NCBI RefSeq assembly: GCF_965227725.1
Contig: NZ_CBDDGH010000001.1
Location: 868,001-932,000 of the forward strand
Source: Shimia sp965227725
Lineage (GTDB): Bacteria; Pseudomonadota; Alphaproteobacteria; Rhodobacterales; Rhodobacteraceae
DNA: 64,000 nucleotides
Direction of reading: 5' to 3'
Shown: in pieces, positions 34,564 through 43,311 of the stretch
Numbering within the stretch: position 1 is the stretch's first letter
Layout of the letters: each line of letters starts with the position of its first letter
Position numbers and translations under genes: made by a program
The notes under the pieces: model-generated
The model's input: the letters and a program-made list of their open reading frames with translations, nothing else
Databases searched by the model: none
What the model was told of the DNA's origin: nothing

Positions 34564-36086
34564 CAGAGGCTCTCCAGAAAGCGGATCAGGGCGGCGCGGT
34601 CTTCGGGGGGCATCGCGATCACGCGCTGCTTCATAGCTTCGGCCTCCCCGCCATGCCAGAGCACCGCCTCCAGCAGGGACCGCGCACGGCCATCGTGCAG
34701 GAACTGGCTGTGGCCGGAGACCCGTTCGGTAAGCCCGACACCCCAGAGCGGCGGTGTGCGCCATTCGCGGCCTGTGGCGCGGGCTTCAGGGCGGTTGTCG
34801 GCCAGTGCTTCGCCCATGTCGTGCAGCAGCATGTCGGTGTAGGGCCAGATCAGCTGAAAGCTCTGGGCGGGCTGATCGACAAGGCGGTGGGTGACATAGG
34901 CCGGACGATGGCAGGACGCGCAGCCGGTGTCATAAAACACCTCTTTGCCGCGCAGCACCTCCGGCGCATCCACATCGCGGCGCGCAGGCACCGCCAGATT
35001 GGCGCTGTAGAAGGTGGTGAGATCGAGCCCAACATCATCGACCTCAAAGACGCGCACGTCTTTGTCGCCATGGATGGCATTCACACAGTCAACTTGTGTG
35101 TCGGTGCAATCCCCGTGGCCTTTGGTGAACAGCGGGCTGGAAATGCCAATGTCAGTGGCAAAAGCACCGGCGGTCTGCTGGCGCAGGGTGGGCGCGCCGG
35201 CCTTCAGGCCAAAGCGGCCCAGCATCGGGCGCTGAAATTCGCGCGACCAGACAATATTGGCGCGGCCTGAAATGCCATCACCATCCGCGTCATCCGGATC
35301 GGTGTTGGCAAGAATATCGGCCGCCGGAATGGCCTCGAGCAGTCCAAGGCCGATCATCTGCGGCGCAACACGCGGGCTGAACATCACATCGGGGTGGAAC
35401 GCCCCATAGCCGAGATCACGGGTGGAGAAGGTCGGGCGCCGAAGGGTGGCGACTTCGCCACCTGAGAGCGCCACCTCAAAGCTGTCGTAGGCGACGTCTA
35501 TATGCGCCTCTGCGGGATGGCCCGGCAGGCTGAAATCCTGAATTTGGCGGCCATAGTTCGGTTCCGGGCGGGTGCCGACAAAGCCTTCGATCTCATAGAT
35601 TTGCTCGGATTGGGTGCCGGGGATGGACAGCTTGAGCGCGAAGGAAATCGCGTCATCCTCAGGCCCGTCTGGCGCATGGCCACGCCCGCCGCGCATGTGG
35701 CAGCTTTGGCAGGCGCGCGCATTATATAGCGGGCCAAGGCCGTCAGAGGCCAGCGTGGAAGTGGGCGAAGACACCCAAAGCTTGTCAAACATCGCCTCGC
35801 CCAGCCGGAAATCGAGACCGGCATCGATGCCAAGATTGGCAGACGGCTGATCAAAAGCCAGATCATCGCGGCGCACCGGCACCGTGGCGGCCCCCGCAGG
35901 GCGGGCTTCAAACGGCTGCGGTTTGGAAAAATCGGTGGGAGGCGCTGTGACCTTGGCGATGCGCGCGGCTTCCTCGGCGGTGCGCGGCACAATGGTCAGA
36001 TGGCGGTCATCAAGGTCTTGCGCGCGGGCAGCGCTGGCAAGGGTGCAGAGAGCCGTGGCTAGAAGAAGAGGTTTGGCTGGCATCAT
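34563..36086 (-). CDS. Di-heme oxidoreductase (COG3488 'thiol oxidoreductase')
   Basis: A periplasmic c-type cytochrome of 507 residues with a signal peptide (MMPAKPLLLATALCTLASA). Two heme attachment sites are visible: ACQSCHMRGGRGHAP in the first half and CASCHRPAYVTHR in the second. A DPDDADGDGISGRANIVW segment resembles a calcium-binding loop. COG3488 members co-occur with imelysins, where they may oxidise ferrous iron or change heme-iron state; the substrate is unproven. It has a one-base overlap with the next gene and a 52-base gap from the previous one. Confidence 0.88.
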   Translation of the reverse strand: MMPAKPLLLATALCTLASAARAQDLDDRHLTIVPRTAEEAARIAKVTAPPTDFSKPQPFEARPAGAATVPVRRDDLAFDQPSANLGIDAGLDFRLGEAMFDKLWVSSPTSTLASDGLGPLYNARACQSCHMRGGRGHAPDGPEDDAISFALKLSIPGTQSEQIYEIEGFVGTRPEPNYGRQIQDFSLPGHPAEAHIDVAYDSFEVALSGGEVATLRRPTFSTRDLGYGAFHPDVMFSPRVAPQMIGLGLLEAIPAADILANTDPDDADGDGISGRANIVWSREFQRPMLGRFGLKAGAPTLRQQTAGAFATDIGISSPLFTKGHGDCTDTQVDCVNAIHGDKDVRVFEVDDVGLDLTTFYSANLAVPARRDVDAPEVLRGKEVFYDTGCASCHRPAYVTHRLVDQPAQSFQLIWPYTDMLLHDMGEALADNRPEARATGREWRTPPLWGVGLTERVSGHSQFLHDGRARSLLEAVLWHGGEAEAMKQRVIAMPPEDRAALIRFLESL

Positions 36087-36138
36087 CGCTACAAAAGAAA
36101 GAGGGGCGGGACCGTCCCGCCCCTCGTATTGGGTGGTA

Positions 36139-37401
36139 TTATTCGAACACAGAGTCCGGATTGTCGAGGCTGTCGGAGCCTTCAAAGGCCAGTTGGTCCA
36201 GACCCAGTGCGGCCACGGCGGCCTCAATGGATTTGGTCTGATCCACAAGGCCGTTCACGCCGCCCATCACCAGCGCTTCGCCAGCGGCGTTGCCGCGCTC
36301 CAGCATCTGGTCATAGGAGAAGCCGGATTCAGCGGCGGTTTTGATGCGTCCCAGACCCATCATGGTGGTGGAGAGCTTGCCTTTCAGCTCTGCGTCCAGA
36401 CCAGCGTCCGCTTCGGCCACCAGATCAGAGAGCGACGCACCGGAAACCAGAGAGCCGTCCACACGCACATATTCGCCAAGGTAGACGTTCTGGATGCCCA
36501 GACCATCGTAGTAGTGGCTGTTGTGGGTGTTGTCGGAGAAGCAGTCGTGCTCTTCTTCCGGATCGTTCAGCAAGAGGCCAAGGCGCATGCGCTCACCGGC
36601 CTGCTCGCCATAAGACAGGGAGCCCATGCCGGTCAGGATGGTCACGATGCCTGCGTCCTCATCACCGGTTACGGCTGTGCGCGCGTCACCACCGTCAACC
36701 CATTGTGCGGCCATCCATTCCAGATCGCTGACCAGAAGGTCGGTCGCGGCTTTCAGGTAGGCTGCGCGGCGGTCACAGTTGCCGTTGGTGCAATCGTCAC
36801 CTGCGGCAAAATCGGTCCAGCTGCGGTCGCCTGCGCCGTGTTCGTGGCCGTTCAGGTCCTGACCCCAGAGCAGGAATTCAATCGCGTGGTAGCCGGTGGC
36901 CACGTTGCTTTCCACACCGTCTGCTTCGTGCAGGGTGCTGGCCAGCAGCTCAGGGGTGATGTCGGTTGCGTCCACCGCGGTGCCGGAGATGTCGAGAGTC
37001 GCGTTGGCCACAACGTTCAGTGCCGCAAGCGGGTTCTCATCGGTTGGGCCGCCATAAGAGGCGTCCACATAGTCGATCAGACCTTCGTCCAGCGGCCATG
37101 CGTTCACTTTGCCTTCCCAGTCATCCACGATGGCGTTGCCAAAGCGATAGACTTCGGTCTGCTGGTAAGGCACGCGGGAGGCCAGCCAAGCGTCTTTGGC
37201 GGCTTGCAGCGCTTCTGCGGAAGGTGCTTCGACCAGCGCGTTCACTGCGGCTTGCAGGGTTTTCGCGGTGGTCAGGCTGTCTTCGTATTTCGCGGCGGCG
37301 ATGTCCGCGTAGTTGGTCAGAACGTCCGCTTTGGTGGCAGCAACTGCCGGAGCGGCGAGGGCCAAAACGGCCGCGGTGGTGGTTAGAAATGCGCGGGTCA
37401 T
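36139..37401 (-). CDS. Imelysin family periplasmic iron-uptake protein (IrpA-like)
   Basis: A 420-residue secreted protein (signal MTRAFLTTTAAVLALAAPAVA). The metal-associated imelysin motif GxHxxE is intact in ATGYHAIEFLLWGQDLNG. Other landmarks are WLASRVPYQQTEVYRFGN and SYGEQAGERMRLGLLL. The family includes cyanobacterial IrpA, needed for growth under iron limitation. The ATG at 37401 is the signal-peptide start; the frame continues upstream through the regulatory region. It heads the operon and has a TGA-N9-TCA palindrome 35 bases upstream. Confidence 0.92.
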   Translation of the reverse strand: MTRAFLTTTAAVLALAAPAVAATKADVLTNYADIAAAKYEDSLTTAKTLQAAVNALVEAPSAEALQAAKDAWLASRVPYQQTEVYRFGNAIVDDWEGKVNAWPLDEGLIDYVDASYGGPTDENPLAALNVVANATLDISGTAVDATDITPELLASTLHEADGVESNVATGYHAIEFLLWGQDLNGHEHGAGDRSWTDFAAGDDCTNGNCDRRAAYLKAATDLLVSDLEWMAAQWVDGGDARTAVTGDEDAGIVTILTGMGSLSYGEQAGERMRLGLLLNDPEEEHDCFSDNTHNSHYYDGLGIQNVYLGEYVRVDGSLVSGASLSDLVAEADAGLDAELKGKLSTTMMGLGRIKTAAESGFSYDQMLERGNAAGEALVMGGVNGLVDQTKSIEAAVAALGLDQLAFEGSDSLDNPDSVFE

Positions 37402-37435
37402 GAACTCTATCCCTAAGGTTAACTCTTCCGCATAA

Positions 37436-37452
37436 CTGATGAAAATAGTCAG
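37436..37452 (-). promoter_or_regulatory. Candidate Iron-Rhodo (IRO) box
   Basis: CTGATGAAAATAGTCAG is a TGA-N9-TCA dyad with an extra C/G pair outside, 35 bases before the imelysin ATG. TGA-N9-TCA is the iron-responsive RirA-type box described in Rhizobiales and Rhodobacterales. Its place at the head of an iron operon supports the call; the short consensus means chance occurrence is possible. Confidence 0.55.
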
Positions 37453-37532
37453 GAAGGTCAATCCTTATTGTTTCAGTTGGCCTCTGTAAGTGACTTCATC
37501 TTCGCTCACAAAATTCCCTTTAAAATAGAACG

Positions 37533-38684
37533 CTACTCGACAAGCAGATGCTCGTAGCGTGCGTCCGTGAGGGTCTTCAGAAAGGCCACAATGGCGTCCA
37601 CACGCTGATCATCCAGCGCCGGGCCGTGAGTCAGCTCCTTCACCGAAAGGGTCAATGGCACCGGCGGCATGCCAAAACGCGCGCCGGTCTCTGGGTTAAT
37701 ATGTCGCGCCTCATTGGTGGTGTTGTACTGATTGTAAAACAGCACAACCGTGCGGAGATCCTGAAACACGCCGTTGTGCATGTAAGGGCCGGTCACAGCG
37801 ACATTGCGTAGAGATGGCGTTTTGAATTTGCCGCGCTGCGTGGGATCCTCCATGACAGCCGGATTGGCCATCAGACCTTTGTCAACAGTGTCGGGCGCCA
37901 CACCATTGGCGGCGCGCAGCTCGGTGTTTTGCGGCACACCGATGTTGTGAAACTGGTAGTTCGTAAAGGTTTCACGCGGGTCGGTCGGGCTGCGGCGCAG
38001 TTGGTGGCACAGGTTGCAGTTGGTGAATTGCTGGGAGAAGAACAGCACGCGACCAAGATCTTCTTCACGACTCAGTTCTGCCTCACCACGCAGGAAACGG
38101 TCATATTTGCTGTCAAAGGGCGCGAAGGTTTCGGTTTTCTCAAAGGCGGCGAGCGCCTCTGTCATCGCCGCATAACCGGCCTCTGGCGTGGCCAGCACGT
38201 CCCCTTCAAACAGTTGCGCAAAGGCCTGTTCGTAGACCGCGTTCTCAGTCAGGCGCGCTACCACGGCGGCGGCGTCTTTCATGCCCATTTCCGCAGGGTT
38301 GGTGGGCGGCCCTCCGGCCTGATCGGCGAGCCCTGCGGCGCGACCATCCCAGAACTGCCCGCCGACCCACTGACCATCGCTGTTTTGATGAAAGGCGGGG
38401 GAGAAGGCCGCGTAGCTGGCGCTGGGGGCGTTGCGGTCGCCAAGCGAGGTGCCATCATCCCCGATGGAGGCCATGCCGCGCGGATCGGCAAAGCCGTATT
38501 CCGGATCATGGCATGTGGCGCAGGCCTGTGTGCGGTTGGCCGACAGGTTCACGTCAAAGAACAACAGCTCGCCCAGCGCGGCCTTGGTTTGGGGCAACTG
38601 ATCCTCGGCGGTTGAAAGCGTTGCCAGTCCGGCAAGACTCAGGCTGAGCAGAGAGAGGCTGAAGAATTTTGAGGAGAAACGCAT
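37533..38684 (-). CDS. Di-heme cytochrome c peroxidase, MauG-like
   Basis: A 383-residue secreted protein with signal MRFSSKFFSLSLLSLSLAG. Two c-heme sites are visible: ACATCHDPEYGFADPRG and NCNLCHQLRRSP. The SLRNVAVTGPYMHNGVF block near the C-terminus is characteristic of the CcpA/MauG superfamily. It probably reduces H2O2 in the periplasm with electrons from cytochrome c, or acts on a protein cofactor like MauG. It is on the same strand and immediately upstream of the imelysin operon, 131 bases away, with an intervening predicted promoter region, so it is likely a separate transcript. Confidence 0.9.
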   Translation of the reverse strand: MRFSSKFFSLSLLSLSLAGLATLSTAEDQLPQTKAALGELLFFDVNLSANRTQACATCHDPEYGFADPRGMASIGDDGTSLGDRNAPSASYAAFSPAFHQNSDGQWVGGQFWDGRAAGLADQAGGPPTNPAEMGMKDAAAVVARLTENAVYEQAFAQLFEGDVLATPEAGYAAMTEALAAFEKTETFAPFDSKYDRFLRGEAELSREEDLGRVLFFSQQFTNCNLCHQLRRSPTDPRETFTNYQFHNIGVPQNTELRAANGVAPDTVDKGLMANPAVMEDPTQRGKFKTPSLRNVAVTGPYMHNGVFQDLRTVVLFYNQYNTTNEARHINPETGARFGMPPVPLTLSVKELTHGPALDDQRVDAIVAFLKTLTDARYEHLLVE

Positions 38685-38846
38685 CGGTGAACCTTAATAC
38701 CTAGCACTTTTGTCACCTTTTCCCGCGAAGGGGCTAAAAAGTCAATTGACGCAAATGTCGCAAGATCGACCGGCCGCCCCCCTGACTCTAAGCCCACAGG
38801 GAGATCATCTTCCAAAAAATCTGCAACGACTGTAGCGGGTCACATA

Positions 38847-38897
38847 GACCAGCCCCCTCCCTTGGGGAGGGTCAGTAACGAGGGGCTGGGGCTGGTC
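38847..38897 (+). repeat. GACCAGCCCC palindromic repeat, copy A
   Basis: GACCAGCCCC (38847-38856) is mirrored by GGGGCTGGTC (38888-38897), with an inner CCCTCCC...GGGAGGG hairpin. The flank GGTCGGCTACGCC is the reverse complement of the start of copy C near 49 kb, marking one dispersed family. Confidence 0.65.
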
Positions 38898-38960
38898 GGC
38901 TACGCCTCCGGCGCACTGGTGGAGACCAAGCGTTCCAGACATTCAGGACGATGCTTTAAG

Positions 38961-38988
38961 AAAAAAGGCCGCCCCTTGGGACGGCCCT
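38961..38988 (-). terminator. Intrinsic terminator of the enoyl-CoA hydratase gene
   Basis: On the minus strand GGCCGTCCC pairs with GGGCGGCC around a short loop, followed by a run of six T. It starts 22 bases after the stop at 39010. Confidence 0.88.
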
Positions 38989-39009
38989 TTCAAAAGACTG
39001 AGCGTAGGA

Positions 39010-39786
39010 TCAGCGGTCGCGGAACTGTGGTTCGCGCTTTTCAACGAAGGCGGCCATGCCCTCTTTCTGATCCTCAGTGGCAAACAGAGAGTGGAACGCG
39101 CGGCGTTCAAACAGCAGGCCCTCACGCAGAGTGGTTTCAAAGCTGCGGTTCACCGCTTCTTTGGCCGTTTGAGACGCGATCAGGGATTTCTCAGCGATCT
39201 TCTGGGCCGCGCCCATCGCCTCTTCCATCAGCTTCTTGGGCGCCACAACGCGGCTCACAAGACCTGCGCGCTCTGCCTCAGCTGCATCCATGAAACGGCC
39301 TGTCAGGTTCATATCCATGGATTTAGACTTGCCCACGGCACGGGTCAGACGCTGGCTGCCGCCAATCCCGGCGATCACACCGAGGTTGATCTCAGGCTGG
39401 CCAAATTTCGCGTTCTCAGCCGCGATGATAAAGTCGCAAGCCATTGCCAGCTCACAGCCGCCGCCCAGCGCATAGCCGGACACCGCCGCGATCACCGGCT
39501 TGCGGATGTCCTGAATGCGGTCGCCAAGTTCGGCAAAGTGGTTGGAGAGGTTCACATCCGCAAAGCTCATCTCCGCCATTTCTTTGATGTCAGCACCCGC
39601 GGCAAAGGCTTTCTCCGAGCCCGTGATCACGACGCAGCGCACCTTGTCGTTTTTGTCCGCGCTTTGCAGCGCTTCCAGCAGTTCGTTCACCAGCTGCTGG
39701 CTGAGCGCATTGAGCGCGTCAGGACGGTTGAGCTTGATAAGGGCGACGTGGTCTTCAATTTCGACGATGATCGTCTCAAAAGCCAT
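39010..39786 (-). CDS. Enoyl-CoA hydratase
   Basis: A crotonase-fold hydratase of 258 residues for beta-oxidation or related pathways. The first catalytic glutamate is in SGYALGGGCELAMACDFI and the second in KFGQPEINLGVIAGIGGSQR. The ACGIN-type oxyanion block is KAFAAGADIKEMAEM. The ATG at 39786 (MAFETIIVE) matches typical family N-termini; an ATG five codons upstream is possible. It is adjacent to mutM on the same strand, as it often is near the alphaproteobacterial origin. Confidence 0.95.
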   Translation of the reverse strand: MAFETIIVEIEDHVALIKLNRPDALNALSQQLVNELLEALQSADKNDKVRCVVITGSEKAFAAGADIKEMAEMSFADVNLSNHFAELGDRIQDIRKPVIAAVSGYALGGGCELAMACDFIIAAENAKFGQPEINLGVIAGIGGSQRLTRAVGKSKSMDMNLTGRFMDAAEAERAGLVSRVVAPKKLMEEAMGAAQKIAEKSLIASQTAKEAVNRSFETTLREGLLFERRAFHSLFATEDQKEGMAAFVEKREPQFRDR

Positions 39787-39849
39787 GAGTGATGCTTTCA
39801 TTGTTCCGGTCAGGAGTGATTCCTTACCATTTGAGGCAATTCGATCAAG

Positions 39850-40701
39850 CTATCTTTGGCATTGCGCACAATAGAAGGATGAGCGGCCGGATTGGGTGAT
39901 TCGGCTTATTTTGCTTGTGCAGTCTGGGGTTTTGCAGGATTCGCCCTCCCGCCCGTAGACGTCAAAGCTGTGTTGAAAATATCCCAGTTCACCGTCCGCC
40001 TGACGAAAGTCCCGCAGGGAGCTGCCGCCTGCCTCAATGGCCTCTGCCAGCACCTGCCGGATGATGGGCACAAGAGACTGTGCCCGGGCCTTGGAAATCG
40101 CCCCTGCCTTGCGTTTTGGCGCTATCCCTGCGCGGTAGAGCGCTTCGCAGACATAGATATTGCCCAGACCGGCAACGATGCGCTGATCCAGAAGCGCGGA
40201 TTTGATCGGCGTGTTGCGCCCTGCGAGCCGCTCCACAAGGTAGGATTCGTGAAAATCATTGCCCAGAGGCTCCGGCCCCAGCTTGGCCAAAAGCGGGTGG
40301 GTTTCGGTGTTGTCAGCGGGCAGCAGATCCATCGCCCCAAACCGACGCGGATCGTTGAAGGTGATGCGCGCGCCGTTGTCCATGTCAAAGACCACGTGAT
40401 CGTGTTTCTCAGCCTGTGGGTGGTCATGCGCAAATTGCCCCAGAGGATCGCCAGACACCGTCATACGCCCGGACATGCCAAGGTGAATGAGCAAGGATTC
40501 CTCTGTGTCGAGATCAGCCAGAATGTATTTGGAGCGGCGGCGCAGGCGCAGGACTTTTGCTCCGGTCAGCCGCTCGGCCATACGCTCGGGAAATGGCCAG
40601 CGCAGATCGGGACGGTTCACCGCCGCATTGGCAATCACCGCGCCCTCCATGGCGGGCTGCAGACCGCGGCGGACGGTTTCGACTTCGGGGAGTTCGGGCA
40701 T
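39850..40701 (-). CDS. mutM: Formamidopyrimidine-DNA glycosylase
   Basis: A base-excision-repair enzyme removing 8-oxoguanine and formamidopyrimidines, with AP-lyase activity. The N-terminal catalytic proline and glutamate are in MPELPEVETVRRGL. The helix-two-turn-helix is LDQRIVAGLGNIYVCEALYR. The zinc finger near the end has CKTPDC...CAQC. Length 283 is normal. The frame runs far upstream, but the N-terminal proline fixes the start at 40701. Divergent from ubiE across a 225-base gap holding a palindromic repeat. Confidence 0.97.
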   Translation of the reverse strand: MPELPEVETVRRGLQPAMEGAVIANAAVNRPDLRWPFPERMAERLTGAKVLRLRRRSKYILADLDTEESLLIHLGMSGRMTVSGDPLGQFAHDHPQAEKHDHVVFDMDNGARITFNDPRRFGAMDLLPADNTETHPLLAKLGPEPLGNDFHESYLVERLAGRNTPIKSALLDQRIVAGLGNIYVCEALYRAGIAPKRKAGAISKARAQSLVPIIRQVLAEAIEAGGSSLRDFRQADGELGYFQHSFDVYGREGESCKTPDCTSKISRITQSGRSSFYCAQCQR

Positions 40702-40789
40702 GATGGTCTGAATCCTTTGGCTGCTCAGGACAATGCGCAAATTGGGCAGTTGGAAGCAAGTCACCTTCTTGGCCCGCATGGCGGGCCGC

Positions 40790-40838
40790 GCCCGACCTCC
40801 CCCATGGGAGGGCGCTTTGCTTCCTTCCGAGGTCGGGC
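40790..40838 (+). repeat. GCCCGACCTC palindromic repeat, copy B
   Basis: GCCCGACCTC (40790-40799) is mirrored by GAGGTCGGGC (40829-40838), enclosing CCCCATGGGAGGG. It lies between divergent mutM and ubiE and resembles copies A and C. Confidence 0.6.
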
Positions 40839-40926
40839 ACGGCCCTTTCCCCCTCTCACCAATTCGACGCATTGTACCCCTCCCGCACGCCCTATATGAA
40901 GAAGGCAACCAAGAGGATTGCGCGTG

Positions 40927-41676
40927 ATGGCGAACAACGACAACACCACCCATTTCGGCTTTGAAACGGTGCCGGAAAGCGAGAAAGCTGGCCGTGTGCA
41001 GGGCGTTTTTGGCTCGGTGGCTTCCAAATACGATGTGATGAACGACGTGATGTCGATGGGCATCCACCGCATCTGGAAAGACGCGATGATGGATTGGCTG
41101 GCGCCGCGTCCCGGGCAGAAACTGCTCGATGTGGCGGGCGGTACCGGCGACATTTCCTTCAAATTCCTCAAGCGTGCGGGCCACGGCCATGCCACAGTGT
41201 GTGACCTCACCGAGCCAATGCTGGTGGAAGGGCGCAAACGCGCCGAGGCCGACCATATGGCCGAGAGCCTTGACTGGGTGGTGGGCGACGCCATGGCGCT
41301 GCCGTTCCCGGACAACAGCTTTGATGTTTACACCATCAGCTTTGGCATCCGGAACGTGACCCGCCCGCAGGAGGCGCTGAACGAGGCGTTTCGTGTGCTC
41401 AAGCCCGGTGGCCGCCTGATGGTGCTGGAGTTTTCACAGATCCCCAATGAGCTGATGCAGAAGGCCTATGACCTCTATTCCTTCAATATCATCCCGCGCA
41501 TGGGGCAGGTGATCGCGAATGACCGCGACAGCTATCAGTATCTGGTGGAGAGCATCCGCAAGTTCCCTGATCAGGACACCTTCCTGGATATGGTCAAGAC
41601 CGCCGGATTTGAGAACGCCAAATACCGCAACCTGACCATGGGCATCGCGGCGCTGCATTCGGGCTGGAAACTGTGA
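40927..41676 (+). CDS. ubiE: Ubiquinone/menaquinone C-methyltransferase
   Basis: A SAM-dependent methyltransferase for the C-2 methylation of the ubiquinone ring (249 residues). The SAM site is LLDVAGGTGDISFKFL; other family blocks are KYDVMNDVMSMGIHRIWKD and SFGIRNVTRPQEAL. Start at ATG 40927, nine bases after AAGAGGA; the frame opens at a TTG three codons earlier. Its last codons overlap ubiB by four bases (GTGA), implying translational coupling within ubiquinone synthesis. Confidence 0.97.
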   Translation: MANNDNTTHFGFETVPESEKAGRVQGVFGSVASKYDVMNDVMSMGIHRIWKDAMMDWLAPRPGQKLLDVAGGTGDISFKFLKRAGHGHATVCDLTEPMLVEGRKRAEADHMAESLDWVVGDAMALPFPDNSFDVYTISFGIRNVTRPQEALNEAFRVLKPGGRLMVLEFSQIPNELMQKAYDLYSFNIIPRMGQVIANDRDSYQYLVESIRKFPDQDTFLDMVKTAGFENAKYRNLTMGIAALHSGWKL

Positions 41677-43208
41677 GAGGCCCCCATAACATCATCCGCC
41701 TGATCCGCACCGGCGCCACGCTGGAGCGTACCGGCGCCATGGGTGTGGTGCTGGATGCTTTTGAAGCCCCGCGCCATGTGCGTCTTGTGCTGCGCGGGCT
41801 CGCTTGGCCGTTTCAGTGGCTGGGCATCAAGGGCGATCCAGAGGCCCCGCCGCTGCCACGCGCGCTGACGGCGCTTGGCCCGGCCTACATCAAATTTGGT
41901 CAGGTGCTCTCCACCCGTCCCGATGTGGTGGGCGGTGACCTTGCCCAACAGCTGCGCGTGCTGCAGGACAAGCTGCCGCCCTTCTCTGTGGCAGAGGCCA
42001 AGGCCGCTGTGCAACAGGAGCTGGGGGTGAATGCCGATGAGGTCTTCTCCGAGTTTTCAGAGCCTGTGGCGGCAGCCTCCATTGCGCAGGTTCACCGCGC
42101 ACGGCTGGCAGAAACCGGTGAGGAAGTGGCGGTAAAGGTCCTGCGTCCGGGCATCGAGCGGGCCTTCCGCAAGGATGTGGATGCCTTCTATTTTGCTGCC
42201 AATATGATTGCCTCGCTGTCCCCTGCCTCGCGCCGTTTGCGCCCGATGGAGGTGATCGAGCATTTTGACGGGGTGGTGACCGGTGAGCTGGACCTGCGGC
42301 TTGAATCCGCCTCGGCCAGCGAGTTTGCCGCGAACACCCATGACGACGAGATGTTTCAGGTGCCCACCGTCAACTGGGGCTATTCGGCCAAACGTGTGAT
42401 GACGCTTGGCTGGGCCGAAGGGGTGCCGATTGGCGACAACGCCGCGCTGGATGCGGCCGGCCATGACCGTGCCAAGCTGGGGGCGCGGGTGCTGGAGCTG
42501 TTCCTCAATCATGCGCTGCGCGACGGCTATTTCCATGCGGACATGCATCAGGGCAACATGAAGGTCGCCGCCAATGGCGACATCATCGCCTATGACTTTG
42601 GCATCATGGGGCACATCGACGAATACACCCGCCGGGTTTATGCGGAGATCCTGTTCGGCTTTATCCAGCGGGACTACAAACGTGTGGCCGAAGTGCATTT
42701 TGAGGCCGGATATGTGCCTGCGGATCGCGATGTGGATGAGTTTGCCCGCGCGCTGCGTGCGGTGGGAGAGCCGATTTTTGGCATGGATGCGAACCGCATC
42801 TCCATGGGGCGCCTGCTCAACTACCTGTTTGAGGTGACCGAACGCTTTGGCATGGAAACCCGCACAGAGCTGATCCTGCTGCAACGCACCATGGTGGTGG
42901 TTGAGGGGGTCGCGCGCTCGCTGGATCCGCATCTCAACATCTGGGACGTCGCCAAACCTGTGGTCAGCGCCTACATCCAGAAAAGCATCGGCCCGCGCGC
43001 CTTGCTGAAGGATCTCGCCAAAACCGCACGGGTGATGACCCGCTTTGGTCCGCGGCTGCCTGCGATGGTGGAGGCGGCGCTGATTGCGCAGTCCGAGCAG
43101 AAAGACACCACACCGCCCAAGGTCTGGCCATGGGCTCTGTCCGGTGCCGCCGTGGGAGCGCTGGCCACCTCTGCGCTTGTTGTTCTGGGCTATGGGGTCT
43201 GGCACTGA
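41673..43208 (+). CDS. ubiB: Ubiquinone biosynthesis kinase-like protein UbiB
   Basis: A 511-residue atypical kinase (ADCK/UbiB family) required for ubiquinone synthesis, probably an ATPase that extracts quinone precursors from the membrane. The family KxGQ motif is AYIKFGQVLSTRPDVV; AAASIAQVHRARL replaces the P-loop with the alanine-rich form; FHADMHQGNMKV and AYDFGIMG are catalytic-loop equivalents. Two C-terminal hydrophobic helices anchor it (VWPWALSGAAVGALATSAL). GTG start overlapping ubiE. A terminator lies about 46 bases downstream. Confidence 0.96.
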   Translation: MRGPHNIIRLIRTGATLERTGAMGVVLDAFEAPRHVRLVLRGLAWPFQWLGIKGDPEAPPLPRALTALGPAYIKFGQVLSTRPDVVGGDLAQQLRVLQDKLPPFSVAEAKAAVQQELGVNADEVFSEFSEPVAAASIAQVHRARLAETGEEVAVKVLRPGIERAFRKDVDAFYFAANMIASLSPASRRLRPMEVIEHFDGVVTGELDLRLESASASEFAANTHDDEMFQVPTVNWGYSAKRVMTLGWAEGVPIGDNAALDAAGHDRAKLGARVLELFLNHALRDGYFHADMHQGNMKVAANGDIIAYDFGIMGHIDEYTRRVYAEILFGFIQRDYKRVAEVHFEAGYVPADRDVDEFARALRAVGEPIFGMDANRISMGRLLNYLFEVTERFGMETRTELILLQRTMVVVEGVARSLDPHLNIWDVAKPVVSAYIQKSIGPRALLKDLAKTARVMTRFGPRLPAMVEAALIAQSEQKDTTPPKVWPWALSGAAVGALATSALVVLGYGVWH

Positions 43209-43253
43209 GCTGAGACGCGCCTCGCTCTCAAGCACCCTCCCCGCCAACACAAA

Positions 43254-43283
43254 AGAAGCGCCCATTGGGCGCTTCTCTTTTTT
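43254..43283 (+). terminator. Intrinsic terminator of ubiE-ubiB
   Basis: AGAAGCGCCC (43254-43263) pairs with GGGCGCTTCT (43267-43276) across a three-base loop, followed by a T-run. Its A-rich left flank may also help end the convergent dapA transcript. Confidence 0.9.
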
Positions 43284-43311
43284 GGGCCGAAGCCCGAATT
43301 TTCAAACTCTC

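Larger units (their letters stand above)
38685..39009. other. Intergenic region between ccp-like and enoyl-CoA hydratase genes
   Basis: A 325-base gap without a credible gene. It holds a palindromic repeat (38847-38897) and the terminator of the hydratase gene (38961-38988). A C-tract followed by TGACTCTAAG near 38775 resembles the tRNA promoters, but no tRNA follows. Confidence 0.6.

Noticed and set aside
38760..38800. Promoter similar to those of the tRNA genes
   Set aside because: C-tract and TGACTCTAAG are present but no matching TTGA box at 17 bases and no tRNA follows.
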